Of a stretch of DNA of 64,000 nt, positions 1 to 8,003 are shown piece by piece. Location of the stretch: the NCBI GenBank assembly GCA_963777325.1, contig CAVZQE010000022.1:496001-560000 (forward strand). The letters run 5' to 3'. The notes below the pieces were generated by a model. The model had not been told where the DNA came from. It saw only the letters and a list, made by a program, of their open reading frames with translations, and did not search any database. The translations under genes and the position numbers were made by a program. The stretch's first letter is position 1; every line of letters begins with the position of its first letter. This DNA is from JAFAXA01 sp963777325 (GTDB lineage: Bacteria; Pseudomonadota; Alphaproteobacteria; Acetobacterales; Acetobacteraceae).

Positions 1-291
1 GGATACCGACGCGTAATAGGCGCAGTTCTGCTGCCGGAACGCGAGCCACGCCCGCTCGGCCTTCTGCAGCTGCGGGCGCTGCCCGGCGTCGGCGTCCGCC
101 ACCGAAAGGGCCTTCTGGTAGGCGGCGTTCAGCCTGCCGTCCCACTGCTTCTCAAAGCCGTCGAGGCAATCGATGATCTCCATCGTGCTGTCGCGGGCGT
201 GGCAGCGTTCGAGCTCGTCGTCGCCCGGCGTCGCGGAGGCCGCGTGCGCCGTGAGCGACAGAGCCAGCGCGGCAAGAGTGCAGGCTTTCAT
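1..291 (-). CDS. LprI/DUF1311-like periplasmic protein, 3' end outside window
   Basis: Read on the minus strand from ATG at 289-291 and running off the left edge, so only 97 N-terminal codons are visible. Residues 1-19 form a short signal peptide (MKAC then an Ala/Leu-rich stretch ending AASA). The mature part has the DUF1311/LprI pattern: paired cysteines, then YQKAL, then a W-x-x-FRQQNC-x-YY segment. Family members are small secreted proteins, some of which inhibit lysozyme. The start codon overlaps the stop of the upstream AmpG-like permease as ATGA at 288-291, so the two are probably translationally coupled. A link with cell-wall turnover is inferred from that pairing and is not proven. 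Confidence 0.7.
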   Translation of the reverse strand, partial: MKACTLAALALSLTAHAASATPGDDELERCHARDSTMEIIDCLDGFEKQWDGRLNAAYQKALSVADADAGQRPQLQKAERAWLAFRQQNCAYYASVS

Positions 292-1595
292 GCGGTCTGT
301 TCTCCCGTGCTTCGCTCCACCGGCGGGAAGCGCCGCAGAATGCGCAGCATGATCAGCATGGCCGGAACCGCGGCGAACAGGCAGACCGAATAGAACGCGG
401 TCCACCCGAGCGCTTCGGCGAGGAAGCCGGACAGGCCGCCGATGGTGCGCAGCGCGATCGCCGCCAGCGAGGAGAGCAGCGCGTATTGCGTGGCGGTAAA
501 GGCGACCGAGCAGAGGCCGGAGAGATACGTGATGAAGGCGGCGTCCGCCATGCCTTCCGCGAACGCCTCGACCCCGACCGTCGCGTACAGCACATGATGC
601 TCGCCCGCCGAGGTCGCGAGCAATACGTACATCGCCATGGCCAGGGTCTGGATGCTGCCGGTCCAGAGCAGCGCCCGGCCAACGCCGAGTTTCGCGATCA
701 GCCAGCCGCCGATGGCGGTGCCGAAGATGGTCGCGGGCAGGGAGAACCAGCTCGAGGCAATGGCGATCGCGACGCGGTCGAAGCCGAGCGCGCGATAGAA
801 CGGCGCGGTCATGACGCCGGCCATCGCCTCGCCAAGCTTGAACAGCGCGACGAAGGCGAGGATCGTCCCGGCCCCCGGCCGCGCCATGAAGTCGCGCAAG
901 GGTTCAATCACCGCGCGCGCCATGCGGTCGGCGAACCGGCGCGGCGCGGGTGTGGCCGCCCGGAGGTCCGGTTCGGGCGCGAGCAGCGTCACCAGCGGGC
1001 CAAGGGCGATGAGCGCCGCCACGCAGAGCAGGGAGGCGTGCCAGCCGATGCGGCTCGCGGCCCAGATCGCGCCGGGGGAGGCCGCGAGCAGGGCGGCCCG
1101 GTAGCCCCAGACATAGGCCGCCATCGCCGCCCCCTGGGCGCGGGCGGGAAACGTCTCGATCCGCCAGGCGTCGATGCCGATATCCTGGCTCGCCGAGCAG
1201 AAGGCGACGAGCGCGGCGGCGGCGGCGGACCCGGCGGGCGCGGTGGCCGGGTTGGATAGCGCGAGCAGCACGCAGCTTGCGACCAAGGCGGGCTGGATCA
1301 CGAGCAGCCAGCCGCGGCGGCGGCCGAGGCGGGCGAGGGGACCGGGCGGCCGCGCCTGGTCGAGCAGCGGCGCCCAGAGGAACTTCAGGCTGTAGGCAAG
1401 GCCGATATTCGCGGTCAGCCCGATCGCCGCGAGCGAGACGTTCGCTTCCGACATCCAGAGGCGGAAGGTGAACCCCGACAGCGGCAAGGGAAGGCCGGCC
1501 ACGAACCCGTACGCCGCCATGAGCCAGAGCCGCCGGTCCGCCAGCAGGGCGCGCGGCGTCAGGCTTTCGTCGCGGTCGGGAGCGCGATCGGGCAT
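288..1595 (-). CDS. AmpG-like MFS permease
   Basis: A 435-residue integral membrane protein of the major facilitator superfamily, with about 12-14 hydrophobic segments. The N-terminal run (LWLMAAYGFVAGLPLPLSG, then SLKFLWAPLLD) is characteristic of AmpG, the inner-membrane importer of anhydromuropeptides released by wall turnover. I chose ATG 1593-1595 because a strong GGAAGGG ribosome-binding site lies a few bases upstream; an upstream in-frame ATG would add 25 non-hydrophobic residues. The stop overlaps the start of the LprI-like gene, and the gene diverges from a TPR glycosyltransferase-like gene across a 73-bp intergenic region. Substrate is inferred from family resemblance; other PAT-type MFS permeases remain possible. 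Confidence 0.78.
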   Translation of the reverse strand: MPDRAPDRDESLTPRALLADRRLWLMAAYGFVAGLPLPLSGFTFRLWMSEANVSLAAIGLTANIGLAYSLKFLWAPLLDQARPPGPLARLGRRRGWLLVIQPALVASCVLLALSNPATAPAGSAAAAALVAFCSASQDIGIDAWRIETFPARAQGAAMAAYVWGYRAALLAASPGAIWAASRIGWHASLLCVAALIALGPLVTLLAPEPDLRAATPAPRRFADRMARAVIEPLRDFMARPGAGTILAFVALFKLGEAMAGVMTAPFYRALGFDRVAIAIASSWFSLPATIFGTAIGGWLIAKLGVGRALLWTGSIQTLAMAMYVLLATSAGEHHVLYATVGVEAFAEGMADAAFITYLSGLCSVAFTATQYALLSSLAAIALRTIGGLSGFLAEALGWTAFYSVCLFAAVPAMLIMLRILRRFPPVERSTGEQTA

Positions 1596-1668
1596 CGTCC
1601 CTTCCTGGGGGCAGAGACCCAATTTGGCAACGCTTCCTTCACGCCGCCGGGCGAGGGTTGCCGCCGTC

Positions 1669-3132
1669 ATGCATGCGGCGGCGAAGGAGCGTCTGTCCTA
1701 CATCGACGGCCTGCGCCTGCTCTCGTCGGGCCGGCCGGAGGAAGCCGCCCGCGTCTTCGCCGCGATCCGGGCGGAGGAGCCGGGACACGCGGGCGCGGCG
1801 CTGAACGAAACGCGGGCGCTGCTCGCCTGCGGTCGGGCGGAGCGGGCGCTGCAAGCGGCGACGGAGGCGAGCTGGCTCCGCGCGACGGAGGGGCAGTTCC
1901 TGCGCGGATGCGCGCTCAACGCCCTCGGACGCTGGCCCGAGGCGATCCGCGCCTTCGAGGCGGTGATCGCGGCGGACCCGTTCCATGCGGCCGCGCATCT
2001 CAACCTCGGCAACGCCCATGCCGACCTCGACGACTGGCCGGAGGCCGAGCGTCTGTGCCGGCTCGCGATCGGTCTCGACCCGGACTGCCTGGAGGCGCAT
2101 GCGAGCCTCGGCTTCGTGCTGACGGCGAGGGGGCGTCTGCCGGAGGCGGTGGCGGCCTGCGAGCGCGCGACCGGGCTGCGGCCGGATTTCGCCCAGGCGC
2201 AGTGGAACCGGGCCTGCGCGCTGCTGCTCGCGGGCGACTACGCGGGGGGCTTCCAGGCCTACGAGTGGCGCAAGCGTCACCCGCGCTTCCTCGCGGACTT
2301 TCCCGCGCTGCCCGGAAGGGAATGGCGGGGCGAGGCGCTGGCGGGCATGGCGCTGCTGGTGCGGTCGGAGCAGGGCTTCGGCGACACGATCCAGTTCGCG
2401 CGCTACCTGCCGCTGCTGGCGGCGCGCGGCGCCAGGGTGACGCTGCTCTGCGACCGGCCGCTGGTTCCGCTGCTGTCGCGCATGTCCGGTGTCAGCCGGG
2501 CCGTCGCCAAGGGCGGCGCGCTGCCGGAATACGATCTGTGGGTCGATCAGCTCAGCCTGCCGCGGCTGTTTGCCTCGCGTCTCGAAACTCTCCCCGCGCC
2601 GGAGGGGTATCTCACCGCCGATCCGGAGCGGGTCGCGGCCTGGCGCGCGCGCCGGCCGCCTGGTCCTGCGGCCGGGATCGTGTTCGCGGGCAATCCCCGG
2701 CACGCCAATGACCGCCGCCGCTCGCTGCCGCCCGACGCCGTCGCGCCGCTGGTGCGAACGCCGGGCGTGCGGTTCGTCAACCTCCAGGTCGGCGCCCGCA
2801 GCGCGGAGATCGCGGGCCTGCCGGATCTGTCGGGGCTGCTGCCGGACTACGCCGAGACGGCGGCGCTCGTCGCGAGCCTCGACCTCGTGATCGCGGTCGA
2901 TACCTCGGTCGCGCATCTCGCGGGGGCGCTCGGCGTCCCGGTCTGGCTGCTGCTGCCCCATGCCCCCGACTGGCGCTGGCTCACGGAACGCGAGGATAGC
3001 CCGTGGTATCGCTCGGTCCGCATCTTCCGCCAGGACCGGCCGGGCGACTGGAACGGCGTGGTCGAGCGGGTCAGGCGGGCGCTCCTGGGCTGGCGCAGGT
3101 CTAGGGGCGGGGCCGCGACTGAGTGGGGATGA
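1669..3132 (+). CDS. TPR protein with GT9-like C-terminal domain
   Basis: A predicted cytoplasmic protein of 487 residues. The first ~190 residues are TPR units (for example the ALGRWPEAIRAFEAVIAADP pattern). The C-terminal ~290 residues resemble the heptosyltransferase/GT9-like fold often fused to TPRs in proteobacteria, ending in VDTSVAHLAGALGVPVWLLLP then DWRWL. Start ATG 1669 is chosen because the repeats begin immediately afterwards; the longer frame upstream is antisense to the AmpG-like gene. It is a paralogue of the gene at 22873-24288: both end with the DTxxAHLAGAxGxPVW block, DWRWL, SPWY and an IFRQ/LFRQ stretch. Acceptor and sugar donor are unknown; protein or surface-glycan glycosylation is the likeliest role. 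Confidence 0.72.
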   Translation: MHAAAKERLSYIDGLRLLSSGRPEEAARVFAAIRAEEPGHAGAALNETRALLACGRAERALQAATEASWLRATEGQFLRGCALNALGRWPEAIRAFEAVIAADPFHAAAHLNLGNAHADLDDWPEAERLCRLAIGLDPDCLEAHASLGFVLTARGRLPEAVAACERATGLRPDFAQAQWNRACALLLAGDYAGGFQAYEWRKRHPRFLADFPALPGREWRGEALAGMALLVRSEQGFGDTIQFARYLPLLAARGARVTLLCDRPLVPLLSRMSGVSRAVAKGGALPEYDLWVDQLSLPRLFASRLETLPAPEGYLTADPERVAAWRARRPPGPAAGIVFAGNPRHANDRRRSLPPDAVAPLVRTPGVRFVNLQVGARSAEIAGLPDLSGLLPDYAETAALVASLDLVIAVDTSVAHLAGALGVPVWLLLPHAPDWRWLTEREDSPWYRSVRIFRQDRPGDWNGVVERVRRALLGWRRSRGGAATEWG

Positions 3133-3136
3133 GCAA

Positions 3137-3379
3137 TTGGCGGTTCCTGACGCGCAAACGGCGCCCAAAAAGGACACCGCGAGCCTCATCCACAATGAGC
3201 GAATAAAGCTCCTCGCGGCCGCCTTAAACAATCTCGGCTTAACCTTCGCGATTAGTGGCTTGGTGGCCCCGGTCATCAACGGACAGTCGCGAGGCTGGCT
3301 GCTCACGCTCCCTTGGTTCGCTGTGGGCGTTGCGCTACATGTTTTTGCGCAAATAGTTCTCGGAAGGATGCGGGATTGA
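3137..3379 (+). CDS. Small two-helix membrane protein (TTG start)
   Basis: An 80-residue protein with a polar N-terminus (through NERIKLLAAALNNLG) followed by two hydrophobic segments separated by NGQSRGW, so it should span the inner membrane twice. No ATG is available in frame before the first helix. TTG 3137 follows a GGGG-containing Shine-Dalgarno-like stretch at 3125-3128 with normal spacing and is the best start. Its stop overlaps the start of an even smaller membrane ORF (TTGA at 3376-3379), which supports a real two-gene unit. It begins 5 bases after the TPR glycosyltransferase gene ends. Function unknown. Confidence 0.55.
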   Translation: MAVPDAQTAPKKDTASLIHNERIKLLAAALNNLGLTFAISGLVAPVINGQSRGWLLTLPWFAVGVALHVFAQIVLGRMRD

Positions 3380-3471
3380 CCACGGATCAGATCATGTCCT
3401 GGTTTATCATGCCGGTGATCGTTGCGCTGCTCGCCGGCTTCGGCGGGCTTTGGCTGTCTCGCTGGCTGTAG
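3376..3471 (+). CDS. 31-residue single-span membrane peptide
   Basis: A very short frame starting TTG at 3376, overlapping the previous stop as TTGA. It encodes TTDQIMSWFIMPVIVALLAG then a Trp/Leu-rich end, one clear transmembrane helix. A TTG-TTG pair with a 4-base stop/start overlap resembles translational coupling. There is no homology I can name. Small single-span peptides of this kind can be subunits or regulators of membrane proteins, but that is speculation here. Confidence 0.4.
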   Translation: MTTDQIMSWFIMPVIVALLAGFGGLWLSRWL

Positions 3472-3657
3472 GTGTGAGGTGTATCGGCAGCGCTAGCCAA
3501 GGGCGGCGCTTTCCAATGGTCCAGTCGGCTTCCGACGGAGCAATTCTGCCTGAGCCGCGACGGCGGATTGCGCCCTCTGGGCTTCCGTTCTCAGCGAGGT
3601 GCAACCTGTCGCGGGTGTCCGAGAGCGCCGCGCGTTGAATGGAGACAGAACGCGCTG

Positions 3658-5101
3658 ATGCGACTGGCTGAGAACAAGGCCGTCTTCGAGACCGACGTGC
3701 CGGCGCGGCTCGACCGGCTGCCATGGAGCCGGTTCCATTGGCTGGTCGTCGTCGCGCTCGGCATCACCTGGATTCTCGACGGGCTGGAGGTGACGCTGGT
3801 CGGCTCGCTGTCGGGCGCGATCGCCGAAAGTCCAAGCTGTGCAGCTCTCCGGCGGCCAGATCGGCTGTCGCCGCCAGCGCCTATCTGACGGGCGCGGTGG
3901 TCGGCGCGTTGTTCTTCGGCTGGCTGACGGACCGGCTCGGGCGCAAGAAGCTGTTCACCATCACGGTGCTGATCTACTCGTTCGCGACCATCGCCTCCGG
4001 CTTCTCCTGGGATTTCTGGTCTTTCGCGCTGTTTCGCGCCCTCACCGGGGCCGGCATCGGCGGCGAATACGCGGCCGTGAACGCGACGATCCAGGAGCTG
4101 ATTCCGGCACGTCGCCGCGGCTTTACCGATCTTGTCATCAACGGCACGTTCTGGGTCGGCGCGGCGCTCGGCGCGGTCGGCGCGCTGGTCGTTCTCGATC
4201 CGCGTCGTGATGGACCCGGAGATCGGCTGGCGGGCGGCGTTCGTCATCGGCGGCGTGATCGGCGTTCGTCGTCCTGCTCCTGCGCCGCTTCATCCCGGAA
4301 AGCCCGCGCTGGCTGATGACGCATGGACGGCCCGAGGAGGCCGACGCGGTGGTCGCCGGGATCGAGGCGCGTGTCGAGGCCGAAACCGGCGCGCCGTTGC
4401 CCGCCGTTCCGCCCTGAAGTCCGCCTGCGGCGCGACGTGCGCCCGTGGTTCGGCGTCGGCGTGCGCGCGCTATTCGTCAGTATCGGAGCCGAACGATGCT
4501 CGGCGACCGCGCTGATGGCGTCGCAGGCGTTCTGCTACAACGCCGTGTTGTTCACCTACGCGCTGATACTGACCCGATTCTACGGTATTCCGTCCGGGCA
4601 GGTCGGCTGGTTCATGCTGCCCTTCGCGCTCGGCAATTTCGCGGGGCCTCTGCTGCTCGGCCGGCTCTTCGACACGATCGGGCGGAAGGTGATGATCACC
4701 GCCACCTACGCGCTTGTCCGGTATCGCGATGGCGGTGACCGGATTCCTGTTCGCCGCAGGCGTGCTCAACGCGGTGCAGCAGACCGCCGCCTGGACGGCG
4801 ATCTTCTTCGTCGCCAGCGCCGCGGCGAGCTCCGCCTATCTAACCGTCGGCGAGAGCTTTCCGCTGGAAGTGCGGGCGGTCGCGATCTCGCTGTTCTACG
4901 CGTTCGGCACGGCGGTCGGCGGCATCGCCGGCCCCGCGCTGTTCGGTGCGCTGATCGAGACGGGCTCCGGCGCGAGATCCTGTGGGGCTATCTGCTCGGC
5001 GGCGCGCTCATGGTGATCGCGGCCGGGTTCGAGGCGGTTCTCGGCGTGGCTGCCGAGCGCGCGGTCGCTGGAGGATGTAGCTCCGCCCCTTTCATCGGTG
5101 A
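3658..5101 (+). pseudogene. MFS metabolite transporter, broken by multiple frameshifts
   Basis: Starting at ATG 3658, pieces of one 12-helix MFS protein can be read in succession but in different frames. They are RLAENKAVFETDV through VGSLSGAIAESP; a stretch with GWLTDRLGRKKLF and GAGIGGEYAAVNATIQEL; VMDPEIGWRAAFVIGG; YNAVLFTYALILTRFYG through GRLFDTIGRKVM; then SSAYLTVGESFPLEVRAV and GYLLGGALMVIAAGF. The two D-R-x-GRK loops at the expected half-protein positions identify an MFS sugar- or aromatic-acid-type proton symporter, and the total length of about 1.44 kb fits the family. At least six frame changes are needed, more than any other gene here except perhaps the gamma-glutamyltransferase-like one. 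It is either a real pseudogene or an unusually error-rich stretch. Confidence 0.75.
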
Positions 5102-5109
5102 GCGGATAT

Positions 5110-5135
5110 GGAACCCGCCGGCCGGCAGGGCCGTT
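5110..5135 (+). promoter_or_regulatory. Candidate EcfG-type general stress promoter for csbD
   Basis: GGAAC at 5110-5114 and CGTT at 5132-5135 are separated by exactly 17 bases, matching the alphaproteobacterial EcfG consensus (GGAAC, 16-17 bases, CGTT). The predicted transcript would begin about 10 bases downstream. The next features are a GGGAGGGA ribosome-binding site and ATG 5165 of a CsbD-family gene, a stress gene of the type this sigma factor controls. Spacing and gene identity both support the call; activity is inferred. Confidence 0.62.
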
Positions 5136-5164
5136 ATCGTTGGGACTGCCACATAGGGAGGGAC

Positions 5165-5357
5165 ATGGTGGATAAGCGACCGGGTCGAAGGCGTCGGCAA
5201 GCAGGTAAAGGGCGCCATCAAGGAAGGCGTCGGCAAGGTGACCGGCGACACGAAGACCCAGGCCGAGGGTCAGGCCGACAAGGCCGCAGGCAAGGTGCAG
5301 AATGCGGCTGGAGGCGCCAAGGACGCGGCGCGCGATGCACTCGACAAGAACAGCTGA
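5165..5357 (+). CDS. CsbD-family stress protein (one frame break after codon 4)
   Basis: A small hydrophilic protein of about 63 residues. After the ATG and MVDK the expected frame continues DRVEGVGKQVKGAIKEGVGK, then VTGDTKTQAEGQADKAAGK and ends DALDKNS, the CsbD/UPF0337 signature of Gly/Lys/Ala-rich amphipathic repeats. An extra C at 5177 throws the start out of register; removing it gives 64 whole codons. The start is secure because GGGAGGGAC lies directly before ATG 5165 and no alternative start exists in the downstream frame. CsbD proteins accumulate under general stress. A matching EcfG-type promoter lies upstream and a strong hairpin terminator downstream. Confidence 0.75.
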
Positions 5358-5378
5358 TAATCTCAGTCTGAACGGGAC

Positions 5379-5407
5379 GTGCCGCCGCGATCGCTTCGCG
5401 GCGGCAC
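5379..5407. terminator. Bidirectional hairpin terminator between csbD and phasin
   Basis: A perfect 12-bp stem (GTGCCGCCGCGA pairing with TCGCGGCGGCAC) with a 5-base loop lies in the 64-bp gap between two converging genes. There is no long T tract on either side, so termination efficiency is inferred from stem strength and position. Confidence 0.65.
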
Positions 5408-5421
5408 TCGCTTGTACGCCG

Positions 5422-6219
5422 TTACGGCGCGGACCGGCTCCGCTCCTGCAGCGACTTCAGCGCGTCCTGGGCCACGGCTCCCGCCGCTTCGAGCAGCGTG
5501 CCGGTCGCCTCGAGCGAGTAGTTCAGCCCATCGACATACATGTCCCGCTGCACCCGCGCGAGCTCCTCGAACGACTTGCAGCGCAGCAAATCCATGGGCC
5601 GTGTCGCCGCGCGCTTGGCCGCGCGCTCGAGTAATTCGACGTAGGTCTTCTGCAGACCCTGCATGCCGCGACCGAGATGGACGTAGGTGTTCGCAAGCGC
5701 GCGGGCGTTGGCGGACGTCTCCTCGGAGGCGCCGCGAAAAATGTCCATCACGCGGGCAGTGGTGCCCAGGAATTGCTGGCCGGTTCCGAAACCGGCGAAC
5801 TGCTTCTGCCATCCGGAAATGGCCTGCGCGCTCTGCTTGAACGTCTCCCGCCCGGCTTCGGCCGCCTTTTGCGTCAGCTCGCCCGACTGGCGGACCGCCT
5901 GCTCGGCCTGCTGGGTCGCCTTGCCGGCCGTGTCGGCGGCGGCATCGACGACGGCCTTGCCGGCGGCCTCGGACTTCTCGCCGGCCGCCGTATGGGCGCG
6001 AGCGACGTCGGCCGCGACATGCTTGACAAGATCGACGCCAAGGTCGGCGGCGGTGTCGGCCTGCTGCTTGAAGGCGGCGACGACGGTATGGGAGGTCGCC
6101 TTGGCCGCGTCGGCCCCCGCCGACTGCGCGTCGGCCACGTCACGCGCCAGGGCGTCCGCCGCCTTGATCCCATTGCCGTTGTCGCGAGCCTTTTCCGCTC
6201 GCTTCGGTTCAGTCGCCAT
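5422..6219 (-). CDS. Phasin-family granule-associated protein
   Basis: A 265-residue Ala/Gln/Lys-rich, almost entirely helical protein. The N-terminal ~110 residues are repetitive and charged (many AADxA and AGxKAxxxA heptad-like stretches). The phasin domain follows from about residue 130: ISGWQKQFAGFGTGQQFLGT, MDIFRGASEETSANARALAN, then SFEELARVQRDMYVDGLNYS. Phasins coat polyhydroxyalkanoate granules and stop them coalescing; some relatives act in general membrane or stress protection. It converges on csbD and diverges from a flavin reductase gene. A TGC-rich near-palindrome at 6311-6324 could be a PhaR-like operator. No PHA synthase is in this window, so the substrate link rests on the family. 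Confidence 0.8.
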   Translation of the reverse strand: MATEPKRAEKARDNGNGIKAADALARDVADAQSAGADAAKATSHTVVAAFKQQADTAADLGVDLVKHVAADVARAHTAAGEKSEAAGKAVVDAAADTAGKATQQAEQAVRQSGELTQKAAEAGRETFKQSAQAISGWQKQFAGFGTGQQFLGTTARVMDIFRGASEETSANARALANTYVHLGRGMQGLQKTYVELLERAAKRAATRPMDLLRCKSFEELARVQRDMYVDGLNYSLEATGTLLEAAGAVAQDALKSLQERSRSAP

Positions 6220-6465
6220 GTTTCAGCCTCCAGCGGCGGTGCTCGCGGCAACGCCCTTGATTTTCTGCCCGCCGCCCCATGGGGCGAAACCGGCTCGCGC
6301 CATTTTGTCCTTGCAGTGCAGCAATTCAACCGGAATTCGCCGGATGAAGACCTTTTTCTGCCCCGCCGCCCGGTCCGGCGGGGGAACGGCCGGCGCCGCC
6401 GAAGGGATTTGGCCCCGGCGGCGCGATCCCATATAGCTCCGCAGAACCGGAAATCGAGGAAGCGG

Positions 6466-6960
6466 GTGACAGTGGACAAGGAGGCCTTCCGGGACGCGAT
6501 GGCGCGGCTCGGGGCGGCCGTGAACGTGGTCACGACGGATGGCCCGGCCGGTCGCTACGGCTTCACGGCCTCGGCCGTGTGCAGCGTGACCGACGAGCCG
6601 CCGATGCTGCTGGTCTGCGTGAACAGGAGCAACGATTCCTATCGCGCGACGAAGGCGAACGGCATTCTTTGCGTCAACGTCCTGACCCACGCGCAGCAGG
6701 CGCTCTCGCCCGTGTTTGGCGGCCTCACGGACGTGCCTCAATCCCGCCGGTTCAATTACGGCAGCTGGACGAGCATGGTGACGGGCGCGCCGGTGCTGAT
6801 CGGGGCGGCGGTTTCGTTCGACTGCCGCGTGGTGCAGGCGGTGGCGGCCGGCACGCACGACGTCCTGTTCTGCGAGGTCGAGGATCTCCGGACGGGCGCG
6901 GACCGCGAGGGCCTGATCTATTTCGGCCGCTCCTATCACCGGGTCGCGCACGGCGGCTGA
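6466..6960 (+). CDS. RutF/HpaC-like NAD(P)H:flavin reductase
   Basis: A 164-residue flavin reductase domain protein supplying reduced FMN/FAD to partner monooxygenases. The match to RutF is strong in the N-terminal half: FRDAMARLGAAVNVVTTDGP, GRYGFTASAVCSVTDEPP, LLVCVNRSNDSY and ILCVNVLTHAQQALS. The C-terminal FCEVEDLRTG then LIYFGRSYHRV completes the FMN-binding split barrel. GTG 6466 follows GAGGA at 6456-6460 with good spacing; GTG 6472 is an alternative start two codons later. No oxygenase partner is adjacent, so the physiological partner is unknown. Confidence 0.82.
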   Translation: MTVDKEAFRDAMARLGAAVNVVTTDGPAGRYGFTASAVCSVTDEPPMLLVCVNRSNDSYRATKANGILCVNVLTHAQQALSPVFGGLTDVPQSRRFNYGSWTSMVTGAPVLIGAAVSFDCRVVQAVAAGTHDVLFCEVEDLRTGADREGLIYFGRSYHRVAHGG

Positions 6961-7015
6961 GACCTCGCCGTCGGCCCTTGCTTGCCCAACCCTTGCTCGC
7001 CCAGCCTTTGCCCGA

Positions 7016-7774
7016 TCAGCCTTTGATCCCTCGGGCCTGATCGACCGCCTTCCGCAGATCCGCGAGGTTGGCCGCGCCCGGGATCAGGGTGCCGCCGATG
7101 ATGATGGCGGGCGTCCCCTCGATGCCGAGCTTGCGGGCGAGCGCCACGTTGCGGTCCAGCCGCTGGCGGATCGCGGGATCGTCCATGTCGCGGGCGAGGC
7201 GGGGCCAGTCCAGTCCCAGCCGGTCCGCCTCGGCGTGGATGCTCTCTTGCGTGATCGGCGGCGCGTCGCTGCGCATGAGCGCCGTCCGCAGCGCCTCGTA
7301 TTTGCCCTGCCGTTGCGCCGCCAGCAGCGCCTTCGAGGCGAGCAGGCTCGCCGGACCGAGGATCGGCAGATCCTTGTAGACGAGCCGGACGCCGTGATCG
7401 CGGCCGAGCAGATCGGTCATGGTCGGCTCGAGGCGGTGGCAATAGGGGCAGCGGGCGTCGAAGAATTCGACGACGGTGACATCGCCGCTCGGGTTTCCCG
7501 CGACCGGGTCGGCGGGCGTGACCAGGCTGTCCCGCGCGCCCGCGATCGCCGTCCGCGAGGCCGCCTGCTGCTGGCGCACATCGTCCGCCTGCAGCGTCTC
7601 GATTGCGTCGCGCAGGATGCTCGGGTCGCTGCGCAGGGCATCGCGGACGATGCCGACGATCTCCGCCCGCTGGGCCGGTGTGAATTGTTCGGCGGCTTCG
7701 GCGGCCGGCCCGAGACAGACCGGCCCGAGACAGACCGGCAGGAGCGCGAGCGCGAGTGCGAGGAAGCGGATCAT
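7016..7774 (-). CDS. DsbA-family periplasmic thiol oxidoreductase
   Basis: A 252-residue secreted protein with an N-terminal signal peptide (MIRFLALALALLPVCLG) and a thioredoxin-fold DsbA domain. The active site CPYC sits in VVEFFDARCPYCHRLEP, and the cis-proline loop is GIEGTPAIIIGGTLIPGA. The region before the fold (QFTPAQRAEIVGIVRDALRS) is the short helical extension seen in Com1/ScsC-like DsbA proteins. The signal peptide carries a perfect 15-bp duplication at 7706-7735 that repeats PVCLG. It diverges from the gamma-glutamyltransferase-like gene. Whether it oxidises or isomerises disulfides cannot be told from sequence. Confidence 0.85.
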   Translation of the reverse strand: MIRFLALALALLPVCLGPVCLGPAAEAAEQFTPAQRAEIVGIVRDALRSDPSILRDAIETLQADDVRQQQAASRTAIAGARDSLVTPADPVAGNPSGDVTVVEFFDARCPYCHRLEPTMTDLLGRDHGVRLVYKDLPILGPASLLASKALLAAQRQGKYEALRTALMRSDAPPITQESIHAEADRLGLDWPRLARDMDDPAIRQRLDRNVALARKLGIEGTPAIIIGGTLIPGAANLADLRKAVDQARGIKG

Positions 7775-8003
7775 GAAACCCTCTCAGCGGCGCAGAACGG
7801 CGGGAGCGGTTGCCGGTCCGGCGGAAGGCAGGTATGGCACGGGCCCTCCCAGGCGCAAAATGGACTCGACTTCAGGCCTGGCGACCGCAAGCAGAGGGAC
7901 TGGCGCATTGGGGAGCTGCTTCTCGGCTTCGGCGGCAACGCCGCACGGGCAGACCGGACGGCCGACAGGACGCCCGGCCTTCCAGCGGACCCTGGCGGGG
8001 GCC

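Noticed and set aside
3723..5156. Two separate intact MFS genes in 3.7-5.2 kb
   Set aside because: The overlapping frames are fragments of one 12-helix protein; neither carries a complete half with its own start signal.
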